Positions 44,634 to 52,493 of a DNA stretch of 53,818 nt are shown piece by piece (the first letter of the stretch is position 1; every line of letters starts with the position of its first letter). Source of the stretch: Bacteroidales bacterium (lineage in GTDB: Bacteria; Bacteroidota; Bacteroidia; Bacteroidales; UBA12077); contig JANQHE010000071.1 in assembly GCA_028282785.1 (NCBI GenBank), forward strand, positions 68,423 through 122,240, written 5' to 3'. The notes under the pieces were generated by a model that was given only the letters and a program-made list of their open reading frames with translations, had not been told where the DNA came from and did not search any database. Made by a program: the position numbers and the translations under genes.

Positions 44634-44810
44634 ATGGAAACTACTGAAAAAGTACTTGATGCAATGAAAAAAGCAGGTAAGGCTTTAAAAGCCGGAGAAA
44701 TTGCTGACCTTACGGGGATAGACAGGAAAGAGATTGACAAAGCAATGAAAGTTCTTAAAAAGGAGGAAAAAATAGTTTCTCCAAAAGTTTGCTTTTGGGA
44801 ACCAAAATAA
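44634..44810 (+). CDS. 58-residue winged-helix-like small protein
   Basis: A short gene, 58 codons. Reading from the ATG at 44634, it contains [20 protein letters not shown], then [21 protein letters not shown] and [11 protein letters not shown]. That is a complete helix-turn-helix with a short wing of the type found in MarR/Rrf2-like mini-proteins. No other domain is present. It is followed by a good terminator and lies divergently from the blaI-like operon; the operators are between them. It may be a tiny DNA-binding protein, possibly self-standing. Confidence 0.75.
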   Translation: METTEKVLDAMKKAGKALKAGEIADLTGIDRKEIDKAMKVLKKEEKIVSPKVCFWEPK

Positions 44811-44814
44811 AATG

Positions 44815-44838
44815 AAAGCCGGTTATTCCGGCTTTTAA
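44815..44838. terminator. Bidirectional terminator between small wHTH gene and ferredoxin
   Basis: AAAGCCGG (44815-44822) pairs with CCGGCTTT (44828-44835), five-base loop, with T's on the plus side and a weaker run on the minus side. It is shared by the convergent genes. Confidence 0.8.
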
Positions 44839-44839
44839 T

Positions 44840-45031
44840 TTAACAATTTGTGCATTGAAATGCCATACAGGATCCTGTACATATACCACAACCAGTGCAT
44901 TTTTTATAATCAATCTCGGGAGCACTAAAAGGACTTTTTTGACTAATTGCACCTACGGGACATATTCCCGTCGAAGGGCAAGGGTGGTTCTGGGGACAAA
45001 ACATTTCATTTACAATAATATCTTTTTTCAT
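44840..45031 (-). CDS. Small 4Fe-4S ferredoxin-like protein
   Basis: A 63-residue Cys-rich electron carrier. CTGCGICTGSC with a later Cys (AFQC) fits a C-x2-C-x2-C-x3-C cluster, and the N-terminal part has Cys at CPQNHPC and ICPVGAI that may serve as a second, atypical cluster. The final CTNC is a further pair. Length suits a stand-alone ferredoxin of the bacterial 2[4Fe-4S] type, but the N-terminal spacing is unusual. It is convergent with the wHTH mini-gene through a common terminator; its redox partner is not evident here. Confidence 0.88.
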   Translation of the reverse strand: MKKDIIVNEMFCPQNHPCPSTGICPVGAISQKSPFSAPEIDYKKCTGCGICTGSCMAFQCTNC

Positions 45032-45130
45032 ATAATTCCAATTTGGTTTTAAACAGCTGCAAATCTAAACGAATTATTTTAAATTAAAACATTTATATAT
45101 GTTAATTTTTAAATAATTTATATTGAGCTA

Positions 45131-45661
45131 TCATTCAGCTATTTTATAGAGTTCTACAAGTATCTTTTTACCTCTATTTTTAAAACCGGGAGTATTATCT
45201 TCAAATTGATTTTCAATTATAGCTATTAATTCTGAAGCCAAAACGGATTCTATTTTAACATAGTTGAACAATATCTGCATTGAAAACATTTTGACCGCAG
45301 TAGGGTAAATTGGGTCTTCTAACCATGTAAAACAACGATCTATCAAGATACCCAACCGATTTTCGTCCAATTCGCTTAAATTCCTTGTTGAAAGAATCTT
45401 CGTAAAATGCCTCTTTTGATTATCATATTTTGATTTAGGCAGAAAATCAATGATTTCATTAATATATGGATCAATTATCGTTGGATATTTTAACCATAAT
45501 ACTTCGATTACCCAAGCCGCTCTGCCCGAAACATATTTTTCGTTAGATAAAGCAAGCTCAACAATTTCTTCAAAGAGTTTTTTGTCTTTGTCAATTACTG
45601 AAGCTATATAATCCGTATTTTGTTTTGAAAGTTCTGCTAATAACTGATCTCTAAAATTCAT
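45131..45661 (-). CDS. Helical-repeat (HEAT-like) protein, unknown
   Basis: A 176-residue soluble, all-helical protein. Pairs of helices with Leu/Ile spacing (VELALSNEKYVSGRAAWVIEVL and VKMFSMQILFNYVKIESVLASEL) and Trp/Pro at junctions fit a short HEAT-type solenoid. I do not know a specific family. It is divergent from the GH92 gene, with a perfect TCTTTTTA-G-TAAAAAGA palindrome (45704-45720) between them that might be an operator. Probably monocistronic. Confidence 0.72.
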   Translation of the reverse strand: MNFRDQLLAELSKQNTDYIASVIDKDKKLFEEIVELALSNEKYVSGRAAWVIEVLWLKYPTIIDPYINEIIDFLPKSKYDNQKRHFTKILSTRNLSELDENRLGILIDRCFTWLEDPIYPTAVKMFSMQILFNYVKIESVLASELIAIIENQFEDNTPGFKNRGKKILVELYKIAE

Positions 45662-45774
45662 ATTATAGTATTTTAGTTTATAAATTTACATCTTTATTTA
45701 AGGTCTTTTTAGTAAAAAGATTAATATTGAAATTTAATAACTAACCTATTGATTTTTAATATAACATTATAATT

Positions 45775-48132
45775 ATGAAAATTACCAGGAGTAAAATAAT
45801 ACTATCTGTATTATTTATATTAATAGTAAAATCATCTATTAGCGATGAAAATGATAAACTAATAAACTATGTAAATCCGTTCATTGGAACAAAAGAAATG
45901 GGACACTGTTATCCCGGTGCCACAGTTCCATTTGGGATGGTTCAGCTCAGTCCTGATACCGATACCATTTTATATTCCAATGATGGAAAAACTTACAATA
46001 AAGAGGTTTACAGATATTGTGCAGGATATCAATATGATGATCCAACAATAGTTGGATTCTCACATACCCATTTTCATGGTACAGGTCATTCGGATTTAGG
46101 TGATTTTTTAATTATGCCCACTGTCGGGAAAGTAAAACTGAATCCTGGAATCGCAAGCAAACCCGAAACTGGTTATAGGTCGAGATTTTCACATGATAAT
46201 GAAAAGGCATCTCCAGGGTATTATCAGGTAAAATTAAAAGATTACGGCGTAAATGCGGAGTTAACAGCAACTTCAAGAGTCGGATTTCATAAATATACTT
46301 TTCCCGAAACCAATCAGGCAAATATTATTCTGGATATGGTTCACGGAATATATAATTATGATGGAAAGGTTATTTGGGCATCCGTTAGAGTTGAGAATGA
46401 TACACTAATAACCGGATACAGGCAAACACAGGGATGGGCCAGAACTCGAATCGTTTATTTTGCAATGAGTTTTTCAAAACCTATCGGATCCTATGGATTT
46501 GAAAATGAAGAACAGCTTGTTTATAAAGGATTTTGGAGAAAATGGGATCAGACCAAAAATTTTCCTGAAATGGCAGGTAGAAAATTAAAAGCTTATTTTA
46601 GTTTTCAAACAAAACATGACGAAGAAGTAAAGATTAAATTTGCCTTGTCAGGAGTTAGCACTGCAGGTGCTTTAAAGAATTTATATCAGGAAATTCCACA
46701 TTGGAACTTTACTAAAACAAAAGCACAGGCCCGGGAGTTATGGGAAAAAGAACTTTCCAAAATAAAAATCGAAGCTGATTATAACCGTAAGGTCAATTTC
46801 TATACGGCATTATATCATAGTTTCTTAAGTCCAATTGAATATTCTGATGTGGATGGTAAATATCGCGGATTAGATCAAAATATATACACTTCTGCAAACT
46901 ATACGAATTACACAATTTTCTCTTTATGGGACACTTATAGGGCTTTACATCCATTATTTACCCTTTTGCAACAAAACAGAACCAATGGAATGATTACATC
47001 AATGCTAAATCATTATGATCAAAGCGTTCATAAAATACTTCCCATATGGTCCCATTATGCTCAGGACAACTGGTGTATGATAGGATATCATGCCGTTCCT
47101 GTAATAGTTGATGCATATATGAAAGGCATAAGAAATTTTAATATTGAAAAGGCGTATGAAGCGATTATTAATAGCTCACAGTATAAGCCATATGATGGAA
47201 TTGACAGCTATATGAAATATGGTTACGTTACATGTGAGAATAACTCAAGCTCTGTATCTAAAACGCTTGAATACGCTTATGATGATTATACAATTTACCA
47301 AATGGCAAAAGAATTTGGTAAAAAAGACGATGCGATATATTATAAAAAAAGGGCTTTAAACTATAAAAATCATTTTGACAATAAAACAGGTTTTTTAAGA
47401 GCAAAACAAACGGATGGAAAGTGGAAAACTCCATTTGACCCAATGAATACTCATGGACAGGGCTATATTGAAGGTAATGCCTGGAATTATTCATTATATG
47501 TTCCGCATGATGTTAAGGGATTTGCAAACCTTTTGGGAGGCGGAGAAAAGCTAATAAATTATATTGATACATTATTTATTATGGAAATATCCGATGAAGA
47601 TATCTCTGGTTCCGAAGATGTAGAAAAAGTAGGGATCATCGGAAATTATGTACATGGAAATGAACCTAGCCATCATATTCCGTATATGTATAACTATGTT
47701 GGAGCTCCGTGGAAAACGCAAGAAAAAGTTCATCTTATTGTTAACAGCATGTATCATAATAAACCTGATGGTTTATGTGGCAATGATGATTGCGGGCAAA
47801 TGTCTGCATGGTATATTTTCAGTTGTATGGGATTTTATCCTGTTTGCCCCGGAAGCAGTGAATATATTATTGGAAGTCCATGTGTAAATGAAGCTCAAAT
47901 CAGTTTTGAAAGTGGTTCATCTTTAAAAATAATTGCAAATAATTTAAGCAAAGAAAATATTTATATTCAGAGTGTTACTTTTAATGGAAAGGATTGGGAT
48001 AAATCATATTTTACGCATAATGAAATTGTTCATGGTGGGATAATTGAGTTTTATATGGGTAATGAACCAAATAAAAAATGGGGAACTTCACCTGATAATT
48101 TTCCTTCGTCATTGTCATATGAGATAAACTAA
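45775..48132 (+). CDS. GH92 family alpha-mannosidase
   Basis: Exported 785-residue glycoside hydrolase of family 92, calcium-dependent exo-alpha-mannosidases acting on host or fungal N-glycans. It has a short signal-like leader, then YVNPFIGTKEMGHCYPGATVPFGM (family start), GFSHTHFHGTGHSDLGD, and the C-terminal GNDDCGQMSAWYIFSCMGFYP followed by GSSEYIIGSP. Both domains (beta-sandwich and alpha/alpha barrel) are complete. No SusC/D pair is adjacent, so this is not an obvious full utilisation locus. Linkage specificity (1,2, 1,3 or 1,4) cannot be decided. Confidence 0.94.
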   Translation: MKITRSKIILSVLFILIVKSSISDENDKLINYVNPFIGTKEMGHCYPGATVPFGMVQLSPDTDTILYSNDGKTYNKEVYRYCAGYQYDDPTIVGFSHTHFHGTGHSDLGDFLIMPTVGKVKLNPGIASKPETGYRSRFSHDNEKASPGYYQVKLKDYGVNAELTATSRVGFHKYTFPETNQANIILDMVHGIYNYDGKVIWASVRVENDTLITGYRQTQGWARTRIVYFAMSFSKPIGSYGFENEEQLVYKGFWRKWDQTKNFPEMAGRKLKAYFSFQTKHDEEVKIKFALSGVSTAGALKNLYQEIPHWNFTKTKAQARELWEKELSKIKIEADYNRKVNFYTALYHSFLSPIEYSDVDGKYRGLDQNIYTSANYTNYTIFSLWDTYRALHPLFTLLQQNRTNGMITSMLNHYDQSVHKILPIWSHYAQDNWCMIGYHAVPVIVDAYMKGIRNFNIEKAYEAIINSSQYKPYDGIDSYMKYGYVTCENNSSSVSKTLEYAYDDYTIYQMAKEFGKKDDAIYYKKRALNYKNHFDNKTGFLRAKQTDGKWKTPFDPMNTHGQGYIEGNAWNYSLYVPHDVKGFANLLGGGEKLINYIDTLFIMEISDEDISGSEDVEKVGIIGNYVHGNEPSHHIPYMYNYVGAPWKTQEKVHLIVNSMYHNKPDGLCGNDDCGQMSAWYIFSCMGFYPVCPGSSEYIIGSPCVNEAQISFESGSSLKIIANNLSKENIYIQSVTFNGKDWDKSYFTHNEIVHGGIIEFYMGNEPNKKWGTSPDNFPSSLSYEIN

Positions 48133-48220
48133 AATATTGCCATATCCTGAATTTCTTTATTGAATTGATGCATGGTTTAAACATTATCAAAACTTTCCTG
48201 TTTATAAGAAAATATGAATA

Positions 48221-48829
48221 ATGAAAACAAGAAAGTATATAATAGGTATTTTATTAATAATGTTTTTTATTAATAAGATTAGTTCTCAAAATAATATGAA
48301 GATGAATCTTGCAACATTTGGATCCGGTTGTTTTTGGTGCACCGAAGCAATTTTTCAACAATTAAAGGGTGTTGAATCTGCTGTTTCAGGTTATTCCGGA
48401 GGAGCAGTTAAAAACCCGACATATAAAGAAGTATGTACGGGAAATACTGGTCATGCTGAAGTTATTCAAGTAACTTACAATCCTGAAATTATAAGTTATA
48501 CGGAATTACTTGAAGTTTTCTGGCAAACTCATGATCCAACCACACTAAACAGGCAAGGAGCTGATGTGGGAACGCAATATAGGTCGGCTATTTTTTACCA
48601 TAGCGAAGAACAAAAGAAATTAGCAGAAGGATATAAACAAAAGCTTGAGGACGCTAAAATATTTAATAATCCAATCGTTACTGAAATTACGGAATTTGAT
48701 ATTTTTTACAAAGCTGAAGATTATCACCAGGAATATTATGATAATAATAAGACACAGTCATATTGTAACTTTGTTATAACACCTAAAATTGAAAAGTTTA
48801 AAAAAGTATTTAAGGATAAATTGAAATAG
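48221..48829 (+). CDS. msrA: Exported methionine sulfoxide reductase A
   Basis: Reduces methionine-S-sulfoxide in oxidised proteins. Residues 1-23 form a signal peptide, so the enzyme acts in the periplasm. The catalytic Cys37 lies in GSGCFWCTEA; the usual motif is GCFWG, and here the fifth position is Cys40. VESAVSGYSGG, GTQYRSAIFYH and YHQEYYDNN are the family motifs. Length 202 is normal with leader. No MsrB domain is attached. It is alone after GH92 and converges with the MITE-like element. Confidence 0.94.
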   Translation: MKTRKYIIGILLIMFFINKISSQNNMKMNLATFGSGCFWCTEAIFQQLKGVESAVSGYSGGAVKNPTYKEVCTGNTGHAEVIQVTYNPEIISYTELLEVFWQTHDPTTLNRQGADVGTQYRSAIFYHSEEQKKLAEGYKQKLEDAKIFNNPIVTEITEFDIFYKAEDYHQEYYDNNKTQSYCNFVITPKIEKFKKVFKDKLK

Positions 48830-48847
48830 ATCAATGTAAAGAAAAAT

Positions 48848-48997
48848 AGGTTGTCCAAAAAGACTCGAAGACGTCATTGCGAACCTGCCTTGCCGGCAGG
48901 CAGGTGAAGTGAAGCAATCTTTTTATTCTTGTAATCAATAGATTACTTCGTCGTTCCTCCTCGTAATGACAGTAGGTTTTGACTTTTTGGACAACCT
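48848..48997. repeat. 150-bp MITE-like palindromic element
   Basis: Perfect 15-bp terminal inverted repeats, AGGTTGTCCAAAAAG at 48848-48862 and its complement at 48983-48997. Inside, a second inverted pair (GTCATTGCGA...GCAATCT and AGATTAC...TCGTAATGAC) and a GC-rich inner hairpin (CCTGCCTTGCCGGCAGG). No coding capacity. It separates the convergent msrA and adenylate-kinase genes and can act as a bidirectional terminator. Related elements lie at 11932 and 53654. Confidence 0.8.
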
Positions 48998-49003
48998 CTT
49001 TGT

Positions 49004-50173
49004 TTATCTGGCGTTTTTAAAAGCTAGTTCAAGTTTTTCAACCAATCGTTTATATACATTTTCCTGGGTTCCAATACCATCTATATTGTAAATATTCTTC
49101 TGTTTTTGATAATAATCCAATACTGGTGCTGTTCGTTTCTGGAAGTTTTCAAGCCTTCGGATTATAACCTCGGTATCCATATCATAATAGCGGGCTCTAT
49201 TGGTTTTACTTCTTGCAGTTAAGCGTTTAATCGATTCCAGAGTTGGAACATCCAAATTAAATACACATGATACGGAAGATCCTAATTTACGAAGTAATCC
49301 ATCCAAAATATACGCTTGAACAATTGTTCGGGGATATCCTTTAAAGAAAAAACCCCGTGCTTCAGGATGCGTTTGTATTTGTTTTTCTATCAATTTTATG
49401 GCAAACTCATCAGGAACAATTTCTCCACGTTCCATATATTCTTTTGCTAATAAACCAATCTGACTTCCTTTTTCAATTTCTTTACGCAGCAATGAACCCG
49501 TAGAAATATATACCAAGTCATATTTTTCAGCTAATAACTTTCCTTGTGTTCCTTTTCCCGAGCCGGGAGGTCCGAAAAGAACAACATTTAACCATGTTTT
49601 AGTAAGAGATTGTTCCACAACATTGGTGATTCTTTGGAATATCTCATCAATTGTACCAACGCCGTCAACTGAGTAACAGATTCCTTTATCTTTATAGAAA
49701 TCAGCTACAGGAACAGTTTTGTTCTTATATTCTTGTAGTCTGTTCTCAATAACTTCCATGGTATCATCAATTCTATTTTCTTTTTGTGCTCTTTCCAGCA
49801 TACGTTCCATTAAAATATCCTGGGGAACTTCAAGAGTTACCATACAGTTCAAAGAAGTATTTAATTTTAGAAGTAAACCTTCAAGTATATAAGCCTGAAC
49901 AACAGTACGCGGAAAACCATCAAATAAAAATCCGTTTACCTCCGTATTTGTTTTTATTTTTTTTTCAATGATCTGAACAATAATTTCATCCGAAACAAGT
50001 CCTCCTTTTTCAATTACCGATTTTGCCTGCATTCCAAGATCAGATCCTTCCGCAATTTCTTCTCGTAATATATCTCCGGTTGAAATATATGCCAGGTTAT
50101 ACTTTTCAATCAACTTGCGCGATTGAGTTCCTTTTCCAGCCCCTGGTGGGCCAAATAATGCAATATTAAACAT
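49004..50173 (-). CDS. adk: Tandem two-domain adenylate kinase
   Basis: One 389-residue protein with two complete adenylate-kinase domains (about 1-190 and 195-389). Domain 1: P-loop GPPGAGKGT (8-16), STGDILREE, DGFPRT (85-90) and RIDDTMEVIENRL, all canonical, so active. Domain 2: P-loop GPPGSGKGT (201-209) kept, but STGS replaces STGD, KGYPRT (278-283) replaces DGFPRT, and the RIDD element reads RYYDMD; the AMP- and ATP-contacting residues are therefore altered. LID regions are short, as in this family. It is the only adenylate kinase in this window. A normal bacterial adk is about 190-215 residues. Confidence 0.93.
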   Translation of the reverse strand: MFNIALFGPPGAGKGTQSRKLIEKYNLAYISTGDILREEIAEGSDLGMQAKSVIEKGGLVSDEIIVQIIEKKIKTNTEVNGFLFDGFPRTVVQAYILEGLLLKLNTSLNCMVTLEVPQDILMERMLERAQKENRIDDTMEVIENRLQEYKNKTVPVADFYKDKGICYSVDGVGTIDEIFQRITNVVEQSLTKTWLNVVLFGPPGSGKGTQGKLLAEKYDLVYISTGSLLRKEIEKGSQIGLLAKEYMERGEIVPDEFAIKLIEKQIQTHPEARGFFFKGYPRTIVQAYILDGLLRKLGSSVSCVFNLDVPTLESIKRLTARSKTNRARYYDMDTEVIIRRLENFQKRTAPVLDYYQKQKNIYNIDGIGTQENVYKRLVEKLELAFKNAR

Positions 50174-50274
50174 AGTTATACTTTAGAGAGTTAATTTGTC
50201 CATGGCTAAAATAAAACATATTGCTTAATTACACAATTCATGTAATGAACTTTTCTATGTCAATAGAAAAATAA

Positions 50275-50302
50275 AAAGTGCACCCATCGCGGAATGCACT
50301 TT
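50275..50302 (-). terminator. Terminator of the YdcF-like gene
   Basis: On the minus strand AAAGTGCA (50302-50295) pairs with TGCACTTT (50282-50275) followed by TTATTTTT. It lies 28 bp after the YdcF-like stop, so the adk gene beyond it has its own promoter. Confidence 0.8.
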
Positions 50303-50330
50303 GAAAAATATGTGGTTTTGCTGCGTAGTA

Positions 50331-50981
50331 CTATTCTTTAAATTCAATATTTCTTCCGAAAGTACCTCCTAAGCGTTTAAAAAAGCTTTCCCTTTCTGTT
50401 AAAGGAATAAAGTTCTCAACATATGCTTGTTCCGAAGGAATTTCAATTTCAACTATTTCCATTGTATCTAATAGCTCAATTGAGAAAGGTATGAAATCAA
50501 TCTGTACATCCATTCTTTTTGAAGGCCCTTTCATCATCCTGGATTGAAATGGATCTGTGGCTAAAGCAACTTTTTTAAATCCTAATTCCTTAGCCAGGTT
50601 ATACGAATAATAAACATTTTCTACACTATGCTCTGCGTTTGTTTCTATAAATATATTTTGTTTTGGAATCCCTAACCTTTCACCATACATGGCCATTATT
50701 TTAGATTCGACATATGGTGTATAAACTGCTGAACCGGAATAAATAATATTTTTAGTGTAACCATTATTATAAAGATAGTATGACCAATAAATTCTACCCA
50801 TTAGTACTCTGCTCCAATAATCATCGTTATAGGGCACTCCGGGAACTATAATAACATCATAAGGAGCATTTATTTCGACATTAGCAATAGTTTTATCGGG
50901 ACTTTTAGCAAATAGTTTAAGCGATCCAAAAAGCAATGCTGATATACTAAACATTATTATTAAGTTTCGATTTTTTTTCAT
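50331..50981 (-). CDS. YdcF/SanA-like (DUF218) protein, exported
   Basis: Predicted exported envelope protein with the DUF218 fold. I chose the start at 50981 (MKKNRNLIIMFSISALLF), a clean signal or anchor; the open frame extends 33 codons further. YDVIIVPGVPYNDDYWSRVLMGRIYW is the family opening; IIYSGSAVYTPYVESKIMAMY and FIETNAEHSVENVYYS are the conserved core. Relatives (SanA, ElyC) affect barrier function and envelope polymer metabolism; the enzymatic activity is unsettled. Monocistronic, with its own terminator. Confidence 0.88.
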   Translation of the reverse strand: MKKNRNLIIMFSISALLFGSLKLFAKSPDKTIANVEINAPYDVIIVPGVPYNDDYWSRVLMGRIYWSYYLYNNGYTKNIIYSGSAVYTPYVESKIMAMYGERLGIPKQNIFIETNAEHSVENVYYSYNLAKELGFKKVALATDPFQSRMMKGPSKRMDVQIDFIPFSIELLDTMEIVEIEIPSEQAYVENFIPLTERESFFKRLGGTFGRNIEFKE

Positions 50982-51095
50982 AATATTAAAGTTTTTATTC
51001 ATAACAGAATTAATATTATTCTTGTTCAAAATATATTTATTTATTTTAAACAAAATTATTTGAACTTTTATTATTAACACCTAACTAACCAAACT

Positions 51096-51437
51096 ATGCA
51101 ACCTATTAAAGCTTTATTACCGGTTTCCTTATGGTTAATGAGAATTGGCTTGGTCTTATATGCTTATGATGAGTATTTCAAAACATTCACAAAATTTAAT
51201 CTTGATAAAGTTGAATTCTACATTGCATTTTTATTTTTGATTTTTAGTGCAATTATTTTTGTAACCGGTATTAAAAAAAGATCTGCGCTAACAGTTATTT
51301 CCGGATTCATTATTACTTTGATTTCTATTTATAATGTGATTAATACTATTGATGGTGGATTAGATACGGAGTTAATAATTAACTTTTTAGTAGCAAGTAT
51401 TGCAATATTCTTCCTTGCCAATCCAAACGGAAAGTAG
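51096..51437 (+). CDS. Small four-segment membrane protein
   Basis: A 113-residue membrane protein with segments near 5-24, 40-58, 64-82 and 90-108 and short polar loops. No motif known to me. It starts 114 bp after the start codon of the divergent YdcF-like gene. It is separated from the dar genes by a 112-bp stretch with a strong palindrome, so co-transcription is uncertain. Confidence 0.72.
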   Translation: MQPIKALLPVSLWLMRIGLVLYAYDEYFKTFTKFNLDKVEFYIAFLFLIFSAIIFVTGIKKRSALTVISGFIITLISIYNVINTIDGGLDTELIINFLVASIAIFFLANPNGK

Positions 51438-51457
51438 ATTTACTTAATATTTCCTTA

Positions 51458-51504
51458 AAGTGAAAATATTATAGAACATGCTTTGTTTTATAATATTTTC
51501 ACTT
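51458..51504. promoter_or_regulatory. 16-bp perfect inverted repeat upstream of darA
   Basis: AAGTGAAAATATTATA at 51458-51473 is mirrored exactly by TATAATATTTTCACTT at 51489-51504, with a 15-base loop. There is no T-run after it, so it is not a typical terminator for the upstream gene. It lies 46 bp before the darA start codon, and may be a binding site or RNA structure controlling the dar genes. Confidence 0.45.
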
Positions 51505-51549
51505 AAATTTAGCCTGCATTTTAAAGAACGAACTTTGTTTAAAGCTATA

Positions 51550-52479
51550 ATGAACAAAATACTTTTACTATATTATTCTCAATCAGGCCAACTAACCGAA
51601 ATTGTAAAAAACTTCGCCAGGCCATTTGAAGATTCAGATAATTACTCGGTAACATATGCTAATATCGAACCGGAAAAAGAATATGAGTTCCCCTGGACTG
51701 GTTATAGATTTTTCGACGCTTTCCCTGAATCAGTTGAAAGAATTCCCTGTGAAATAAAGCCATTGGATTTAGGAGATGAAAATTATGATTTAATTGTTTT
51801 TGCATATAGTGTCTGGTATATGTCACCTTGCATTCCATGTAATTCATTTTTAGTATCGGATCAGGCTAAAAGAATATTTAAGGGTAAGCCTGTAATTACA
51901 CTACTTGGAATACGTAATATGTGGGTGGTTGCGCAAGAATATGTAAAAGAGAAAATTATCGAGAACGGTGGAAGTTTGGTTGGAAATATCGTATTACGTG
52001 ATCGTGCCGAAAATATCACAGGGATTATAACAATATCTTACTTTATGTTTTCGGGTAAAAAAGGTCGTTTTGCCTGGTTTTTTCCAAAGGCGGGTATTTC
52101 ACAAAAAGATATAGAAGGTGTTATAAAATTCGGAGAGCTTGCTAAAAGTAACTTTGAAAATAACGATTTAAACAAACTGCAGACTGAACTTGTTTCAGAA
52201 AAGGCAGTTAAAATTAATCCTTATTTAGTTTCAACTGAAAAAACTGCATATAAAAGAGTATTTCTTAAATGGTCTGCATTTATGTTAAAGAAAGGAGGGC
52301 CAGGAAATCCAGAAAGGAAAGGTAGGGTGCGTGCTTTTGCTTTTTATTTTCCCTTCGCTATTTTAGTAATTGCGCCTATTAAATATATATTTTTTCTTAT
52401 TTTTGCACCTTTTAGATTAAGAAAAATAAAAAAAGAAATTAGATATTATTCAGGAATCGATTTTCATTCAAATATTTAG
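51550..52479 (+). CDS. darA: Dialkylresorcinol condensing enzyme
   Basis: Protein of about 309 residues from the ATG at 51550 (an upstream in-frame ATG at 51478 lies inside the palindrome and is unlikely). MNKILLLYYSQSGQLTEIV is a flavodoxin-like opening, followed by FPWTGYRFFDAFPESV and FAYSVWYMSPCIPCNSFL, then a C-terminal membrane-associating helix (FAFYFPFAILVIAPIKYIF). It matches the DarA family of flexirubin/dialkylresorcinol clusters, where DarA and DarB form the resorcinol ring from two acyl chains. It starts 14 bp ahead of darB. Confidence 0.88.
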   Translation: MNKILLLYYSQSGQLTEIVKNFARPFEDSDNYSVTYANIEPEKEYEFPWTGYRFFDAFPESVERIPCEIKPLDLGDENYDLIVFAYSVWYMSPCIPCNSFLVSDQAKRIFKGKPVITLLGIRNMWVVAQEYVKEKIIENGGSLVGNIVLRDRAENITGIITISYFMFSGKKGRFAWFFPKAGISQKDIEGVIKFGELAKSNFENNDLNKLQTELVSEKAVKINPYLVSTEKTAYKRVFLKWSAFMLKKGGPGNPERKGRVRAFAFYFPFAILVIAPIKYIFFLIFAPFRLRKIKKEIRYYSGIDFHSNI

Positions 52480-52493
52480 AACGATATATAAAA

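Noticed and set aside
51478-51549. Longer darA start at 51478
   Set aside because: It would begin inside the palindrome loop, and the conserved family start (MNKILLLYYSQSGQ) is at 51550.
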